This document shows, one piece after another, positions 23,338 through 26,445 of a stretch of 26,445 bases of DNA. Every line of letters begins with the position of its first letter. Within the stretch, counting starts at the first letter, position 1. Source of the stretch: a virus. Both the position numbers and the translations under genes were made by a program. The stretch is taken from positions 1 through 26,445 of the IMG/VR virus record IMGVR_UViG_3300005613_002292, one strand, 5' to 3'. Under the pieces are notes generated by a model that searched no databases, was not told the origin of the DNA, and was given only the letters and a program-made list of their open reading frames with translations.

Positions 23338-23448
23338 TTATAATAAACCTAATAACAATAAAATAAAAGCCGTTAATCCAAACCAAGCAGTAATAAAAAG
23401 TAAGCAAGCTATTAAAAAATCTATGTTATCGTTATTTGGTTTTTTCAT
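23338..23448 (-). CDS. 36-aa single-helix membrane peptide
   Basis: A 36-codon frame from ATG 23448 to TAA 23338 reads MKKPNNDNIDFLIACLLFIT and then an Ala/Trp/Phe/Leu-rich run to the end. Residues about 11-36 form one strong membrane helix after a polar, Lys-containing N-terminus. AAGGA lies just upstream, inside the end of the previous gene, which it overlaps by 17 bases. It could be a small inhibitor or holin-like peptide; no family is evident. Confidence 0.6.
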   Translation of the reverse strand: MKKPNNDNIDFLIACLLFITAWFGLTAFILLLLGLL

Positions 23449-23671
23449 TAATCCTTTTTCTTAATTCTTTTCTTAATTGATTTCTATGTCTTCGTTTCTG
23501 ATATTTTTTCCCTCTCCACACTTCTTCATTCTTGTCAACACAATCTAACGCCCATTTCTTACAAATATCAACTAAAACATCAACTACGCCAATATCATCA
23601 AACTCTACATCATAGTCCCCTTCATAAAAGGTAGCTTGAATTGTTTTGCCAATCTCTTCTTTAAGTTTCAT
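23432..23671 (-). CDS. Unknown small protein with basic tail
   Basis: This 79-aa protein has an acidic middle (YEGDYDVEFDDIGVVDVL, 16-33) and a strongly basic C-terminus (RGKKYQKRRHRNQLRKELRKR). Start ATG 23671 is chosen because it has AAAGGA upstream and a modest overlap, while the longer frame begins with TTG. It overlaps both neighbours. The basic tail could bind nucleic acid. Not recognised. Confidence 0.65.
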   Translation of the reverse strand: MKLKEEIGKTIQATFYEGDYDVEFDDIGVVDVLVDICKKWALDCVDKNEEVWRGKKYQKRRHRNQLRKELRKRINEKTK

Positions 23672-23924
23672 AAATCCTTTCAAGTTTTTCTATCAATTCC
23701 TTTAACTCCCGCCTTGCCCATTTGCCCTGTGTTAATGGGATTTGTGCCCTAATAACATGAAGTGTAGTTAATATTCTTGACACCATCTCCTTAATCTGTT
23801 TGGTATAAAAGAATTCGATATTTTTAAGATGATAACTTCCTTCCTCTGTTAAAAAACCATTATTCTGCCATATTTCATGACTTAATCTATCAAATTCTTT
23901 TTCTATCTGTTTAAGTGTTTTCAT
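23661..23924 (-). CDS. Unknown helical protein
   Basis: This 87-aa protein is predicted almost entirely helical (for example IEKEFDRLSHEIWQNNG and RRELKELIEKLERIYE). ATG 23924 has AAGGAG six bases upstream; the in-frame TTG just before it is less likely. It follows the 147-aa gene by about 50 bp and overlaps the next gene by 11 bp. No family is recognised. Confidence 0.68.
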   Translation of the reverse strand: MKTLKQIEKEFDRLSHEIWQNNGFLTEEGSYHLKNIEFFYTKQIKEMVSRILTTLHVIRAQIPLTQGKWARRELKELIEKLERIYET

Positions 23925-23975
23925 CAACTACTCCTTTCTTTAAAATATAAATAAATTAGGTTATTGGTCATTTTT

Positions 23976-24419
23976 TTATTCTAAAAAGTAATCTTGTTTA
24001 AGAGCCAACCAAACAATATATTCATCTTTATATTTCAAAATATATTCTTTAGATTCATGATCGCTAAGACGATCATTTAAATATTCCAATAATATTTCTT
24101 TAGCCTGTTGAGCGTCTTTATAAGTTATTTCTGACACTCTTCTCCTTTCTATGCCTTTAACCTCTCGGGCATTTTTTAAATAATTGTCTATTTTTTTGTT
24201 AAAATCTGAAACAGCCTTATTATAAGCAGATAAAGTATTATTGCTTACCACTTCATATTCGTCTTTAAATTCCATCTTCAACTTCTCAGCCATTTCCTTC
24301 TCTGCTTTAGTGATTTCTTGAGAGATGAAGTGTTTAACCCTATCAGCTCTTGCCCATAAACCAGCAGCGTGTTCTGGAAATTTCCTGTCAAATTCTTTCT
24401 CCCAACTAGCTTTTTTCAT
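23976..24419 (-). CDS. Helical unknown protein containing the 46-bp repeat
   Basis: This 147-aa protein is charged and helical, with a long coiled-coil-like region (about 30-85). The segment NYLKNAREVKGIERR (about 78-92) is encoded by a 46-bp sequence repeated exactly at the end of the HIT-like gene at 25437-25829. Inside the repeat is AAGGAG, followed four bases later by an in-frame GTG, so a shorter product of about 55 residues could also be made. I chose ATG 24419 with GGGAGAG upstream over TTG 24437. The protein may be a chimera of two ancestral genes joined at the repeat. Function unknown. Confidence 0.65.
   Translation of the reverse strand: MKKASWEKEFDRKFPEHAAGLWARADRVKHFISQEITKAEKEMAEKLKMEFKDEYEVVSNNTLSAYNKAVSDFNKKIDNYLKNAREVKGIERRRVSEITYKDAQQAKEILLEYLNDRLSDHESKEYILKYKDEYIVWLALKQDYFLE
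24140..24185 (-). repeat. 46-bp direct repeat, copy 1
   Basis: Perfectly identical to 25445-25490. It lies inside the 147-aa gene and codes for NYLKNAREVKGIERR in the same frame as the other copy. It carries a ribosome site (AAAGGAG). Confidence 0.9.
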
Positions 24420-24457
24420 TTTTCTATTCTCTCCCAAGGATAACTTAAGTTCTCCGT

Positions 24458-24499
24458 AGTGTAGTCAATGCCTTCCGACCTTGACTACACTCGGAAGGC
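24458..24499 (-). promoter_or_regulatory. Two interlocked, mutually exclusive inverted repeats
   Basis: One stem pairs 24458-24468 with 24481-24491 (11 bp, core GTGTAGTCAA/TTGACTACAC). Another pairs 24470-24478 with 24491-24499 (9 bp, GCCTTCCGA/TCGGAAGGC). Each has a 12-base loop containing an arm of the other, so only one can form at a time. They fill the gap between two genes, directly after the stop of the 85-aa gene and about 40 bases before the next start. No T-run follows either stem. Confidence 0.75.
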
Positions 24500-24757
24500 T
24501 TAACCTTTCATCATATTTTTAACAGCAACTTCAAGTAATTTATTCTTCAATTCCTCTTGGAATCTACCATCTTTTATAATTTCATTGAAAATCTTTTCAG
24601 TTATAGCCTTAAGAGATTTATATATTTCGCTATCTTCATCTTCAAATAGCTTTTTGACAGGACTATCATATCCAGTCATCACGTCTTTTAAAATTTCAGC
24701 AATATTATCGTTAAGCACTTTTCTGATTTGCTCATCTGTAATTATTATCTTAGTCAT
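24500..24757 (-). CDS. Unknown small acidic helical protein
   Basis: This 85-aa protein begins MTKIIITDEQIRKVLND and is mostly helical and acidic, with KVLNDNIAEILKDVMTGYDSPVKKLF resembling small phage proteins that share a TGYDSP motif. I recall this motif from several phage genomes but not a function. ATG 24757 has AAAGGAGGTG eight bases upstream, which overrides an earlier in-frame start at 24820. It is followed directly by the interlocked inverted repeats. Confidence 0.72.
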   Translation of the reverse strand: MTKIIITDEQIRKVLNDNIAEILKDVMTGYDSPVKKLFEDEDSEIYKSLKAITEKIFNEIIKDGRFQEELKNKLLEVAVKNMMKG

Positions 24758-24774
24758 GTTTTTTTCACCTCCTT

Positions 24775-24852
24775 TCATCTCATCAACCCAACACAAACCA
24801 AAAGTGCTAGGTTGGTACAAATAAAATATAAATAGATTAGGTTTATAATCAT
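24775..24852 (-). CDS. Possible 25-aa hydrophobic peptide
   Basis: A short frame from ATG 24852, one base after the stop of the glycine-repeat gene, reads MIINLIYLYFICTNLALLVC and ends five residues later. It is hydrophobic enough to span a membrane. There is no strong ribosome site. A related start (MTNNLIYLYF) occurs at 23971-23942, so the DNA is duplicated. Weak case. Confidence 0.3.
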   Translation of the reverse strand: MIINLIYLYFICTNLALLVCVGLMR

Positions 24853-24853
24853 T

Positions 24854-25090
24854 TTAGCCAGAGCCAGAGCCAGAGCCAGAGCCATAGCCATCGCCATCGC
24901 CAGAGCCAGAGCCATAGCCAGAGCCATCGCCATAGCCAGAGCCATGGCCAGAGCCATCGCCATAGCCAGAGCCATGGCCAGAGCCAGAGCCATAGCCATC
25001 GCCAGAGCCAGAGCCATAGCCAGAGCCATCGCCATAGCCAGAGCCAGAGCCAGAGCCATCGCCAGAGCCTTTTTTATCTATTTCTTCCAC
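24854..25090 (-). CDS. Glycine-X dipeptide repeat protein
   Basis: This 78-aa protein consists of MEEIDKK followed by 71 residues in which every second one is Gly and the others are Ser, Tyr, Asp or His (GSGYGDGSGYG and similar). It has no hydrophobic core and is probably disordered or forms an open, flexible rod. The start is GTG 25090 with GGGGGTG five bases ahead; it overlaps the DUF6948-like gene by 13 bp. I recall similar Gly-rich proteins next to DUF6948 genes in other phages, but not a function. The repeat DNA is open in the other two minus frames and one plus frame too; those frames lack ribosome sites. Confidence 0.75.
   Translation of the reverse strand: MEEIDKKGSGDGSGSGSGYGDGSGYGSGSGDGYGSGSGHGSGYGDGSGHGSGYGDGSGYGSGSGDGDGYGSGSGSGSG
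24857..25069. repeat. 213-bp GCC-NNN hexanucleotide repeat tract
   Basis: The tract is made of GCCAGA, GCCATA, GCCATC and GCCATG units, 71 codons long, coding for the Gly-X protein. A larger 30-base unit (AGAGCCATCGCCATAGCC...) is repeated near 24925-24985. Such tracts change length by slippage in whole codons. Confidence 0.95.
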
Positions 25091-25440
25091 TCTTGCACCC
25101 CCTTTATGCTTTTCCTTGCTTTTTCAGTTACAGGAATAACCTCAATCACTTCAGTTAATTGATGTTCGCCTTCAATCTCACAGGGAAATTTACAGTTTTC
25201 AGGTTTAGAAACACCATCAACTGCTAGTTGAGAAAGAGAAGCCGCCCCATCCCAATACCAAAGCCTTCTTGAATTAAGAAGTGTAGCTTCTTTACCCTTC
25301 CTGCTTTTAAGATATCCAGCGAATACCCCTGCTGAATAAGTCCTTAGAATTACATAATCAAGCCCTTTATTTTTACTAGCGAGCTTTTTAGAACTAGCTG
25401 GCACATATTCTATACCATCAATCATTACTGCTTTTTTCAT
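25078..25440 (-). CDS. DUF6948-like protein
   Basis: This 120-aa protein has YVILRTYSAGVFAGYLKSRKG (29-49), LLNSRRLWYWDGAASLSQLA (54-73) and a closing VIEVIPVTEKARKSI, the order I recall for DUF6948 phage proteins (RTYSAGVFAG ... RRLWYW-GA ... IPxTexA). The function of the family is unknown to me. It overlaps the HIT-like gene by an ATGA; its ribosome site GAAAGGAG is part of the 46-bp repeat. The glycine-repeat gene follows immediately, and this pairing seems recurrent in phages. Confidence 0.72.
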   Translation of the reverse strand: MKKAVMIDGIEYVPASSKKLASKNKGLDYVILRTYSAGVFAGYLKSRKGKEATLLNSRRLWYWDGAASLSQLAVDGVSKPENCKFPCEIEGEHQLTEVIEVIPVTEKARKSIKGVQEWKK

Positions 25441-25829
25441 GCTTTTCTCCTTTCTATGCCTTTAACCTCTCGGGCATTTTTTAAATAATTATTTATTTTC
25501 TCCTCATTTTCCTCTTTTAACAAATTTATAATTAAACCCCTTTTGAAATTTTTTGAAGGAATAAAATGTCTATGATAATGAAAAACCTCTTGTAATTTAG
25601 GCGGGTGGACAAAAGTAACTGGTTGAGAATAGTGTTTTTCCACCCATTTCCACGCTCTAATAGAACATTCTTTAAAACCTTCGGGCAATTCTTCTTCTTT
25701 TCTGACATGCTTTTTAGGAATTAAAAGGCAATGACCTTCAACTACAGGAAATTTATCCTTAAAGAAAATATAATTATCGGTTTCAAAAATAATCTCATGG
25801 TCTTGTAAATTGCAAAAAGGGCATTTCAT
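25437..25829 (-). CDS. HIT-family protein with appended C-terminal tail
   Basis: This 130-aa protein has CPFC (3-6), FPVVEGHCLLIPKKHVR (27-43) and EVFHYHRHFIP (about 81-91), the HxHxH histidine triad with the middle His as the likely nucleophile. HIT proteins hydrolyse or transfer nucleotidyl groups. The triad spacing fits a HIT hydrolase of small size. The last 20 residues (NYLKNAREVKGIERRKA) come from the 46-bp repeat shared with the 147-aa gene and are not part of the HIT fold. It overlaps the second HIT gene by an ATGA. Nucleotide or nucleotide-sugar handling would fit the sugar-rich genome, but the substrate is unknown. Confidence 0.8.
   Translation of the reverse strand: MKCPFCNLQDHEIIFETDNYIFFKDKFPVVEGHCLLIPKKHVRKEEELPEGFKECSIRAWKWVEKHYSQPVTFVHPPKLQEVFHYHRHFIPSKNFKRGLIINLLKEENEEKINNYLKNAREVKGIERRKA
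25445..25490 (-). repeat. 46-bp direct repeat, copy 2
   Basis: Perfectly identical to 24140-24185. It forms the end of the HIT-like gene and holds the ribosome site of the DUF6948-like gene that follows. Confidence 0.9.
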
Positions 25830-26445
25830 CTTTTAATCTCCTTTAAATTAGTTAATCTTCTTTGAAAAATAATCTTGCTTTCATCATCCAATTCCTTCCA
25901 ATCAAGAAAAGGTTGTTCTGGTTCAGTCAACTCATCAATAACTCTCCTGAAAAACTGTGATGGTAATTCATGACCATCCTCAGGCACAAGAAAACCATGC
26001 TCGCCTTGTCTAAACATAAAATAGCCATTTCCATCAACTAGTCTATTTAATTGCTTAATCGTAGAAAGACCGTCAAAATGAACATACTGCGGTTTTACTC
26101 CCGCCTGTCTGGTTTTTTCTACTACTTGTGCTAGCATATTTCTATTAGTAGGAATTAAATGAGTATGGGCGTGAAGAACCGACTTAACCTTAACCTTATC
26201 AGCCAGCTCACCATGCTCAAACATAATAAAATCTCTATCGGCTAAGTGTTTAACTAGTCCGTCCATCTCCTGATCAAATCCTTCTGGTAAATGGCTAAAA
26301 GCTTGATAATGCTCTCTCGGAGTTATAAGATAATGAGGTTCATCAACTACTGGATAGGCTTCACCAAAAGCTAGTAAATGAGGAGTTTCTGCTACTATTA
26401 GTTTTGCTCCTAATTCTGGCAATAATTGCCTGACATTTTCAGCAT
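25826..26445 (-). CDS. HIT-family protein, 5' end outside window
   Basis: This frame is open to the right edge; the residues ahead of the internal TTG at 26422 read AENVRQLL, so the start lies beyond 26445. The visible part (at least 206 residues) has HTHLIP preceded by HA (HAHTHLIP), the histidine triad, and AYPVVDEPHYLITPREHYQAF, the matching upstream strand and helix. The C-terminal 90 residues are extra relative to a minimal HIT protein. It is a distant paralogue of the next gene. A nucleotide hydrolase or transferase activity is inferred from the triad. Confidence 0.82.
   Translation of the reverse strand, partial: AENVRQLLPELGAKLIVAETPHLLAFGEAYPVVDEPHYLITPREHYQAFSHLPEGFDQEMDGLVKHLADRDFIMFEHGELADKVKVKSVLHAHTHLIPTNRNMLAQVVEKTRQAGVKPQYVHFDGLSTIKQLNRLVDGNGYFMFRQGEHGFLVPEDGHELPSQFFRRVIDELTEPEQPFLDWKELDDESKIIFQRRLTNLKEIKR

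Noticed and set aside
24458-24499. H-type pseudoknot
   Set aside because: The second crossing loop would have zero bases over an 11-bp stem, which is sterically not possible; alternative hairpins explain the pattern better.
24857-25069. CRISPR-like array
   Set aside because: The repeats are contiguous hexanucleotides with no unique spacers of regular length.
24775-25162. Long Ala-Leu-Met and Ala-Arg-Ile frames through the hexanucleotide tract
   Set aside because: They arise because the repeat unit is a multiple of three without stops in several frames. Only the Gly-X frame has a good start with ribosome site and a clean stop.

Overview
The window is a stretch of a tailed double-stranded DNA bacteriophage genome (Caudoviricetes). 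Every gene I can support lies on the minus strand, so transcription runs from base 26445 towards base 1. The evidence is a full packaging and capsid block in canonical order: small terminase, large terminase, portal, scaffold, and a major capsid protein of the phage SU10 type. The DNA is AT-rich, genes are packed with many 4-base ATGA or TTGA stop/start overlaps, ribosome binding sites of the AAGGAGG type are common, and TGA is a normal stop. This fits a phage of a bacterium using the standard code. I see no integrase, tRNA or CRISPR array, and I cannot name the host.

Right part (about 22.9-26.4 kb): small accessory genes. They include two adjacent HIT-family proteins (the first cut by the window edge), a DUF6948-like protein, a 71-residue glycine-X repeat protein, several unknown small proteins, a one-helix membrane peptide and a PD-(D/E)XK-like nuclease candidate. 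A 46-bp perfect direct repeat and a pair of interlocked inverted repeats lie here. Then come terS and terL (21.2-22.9 kb).

Middle (19.1-21.2 kb): between terL and the portal gene sit a small unknown gene, a polysaccharide pyruvyl transferase and a MurB-like reductase. These are envelope-metabolism genes in an unusual place. A near-consensus promoter follows them and should drive the portal gene. The portal gene overlaps the next gene by 146 bp out of frame. A second good promoter lies just before the scaffold and capsid genes.

Left-centre (3.4-14.0 kb): directly after the capsid gene and one unknown gene lies a glycan island. It holds about eight glycosyltransferase-type proteins (GT2-like, GT4-like and one close to the GT75/UDP-arabinopyranose mutase family), three SAM methyltransferases, a ParB-fold/zinc-ribbon protein and a small zinc-finger protein. 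A GT2-TPR-GT4 protein in it is split at its GT-B hinge by an HNH endonuclease domain that lacks a start codon. The island ends at an intrinsic terminator whose T-run touches the start codon of the next gene. Left of that are virion or tail genes, including a fibre-like protein with GNVGIGTT repeats.

Overall inference: capsid genes and the glycan island appear to share one late transcript, so sugar or methyl decoration of the virion, or of the host surface during late infection, is the most economical reading. The pyruvyl transferase and MurB point to cell-wall or surface-polymer chemistry as well.
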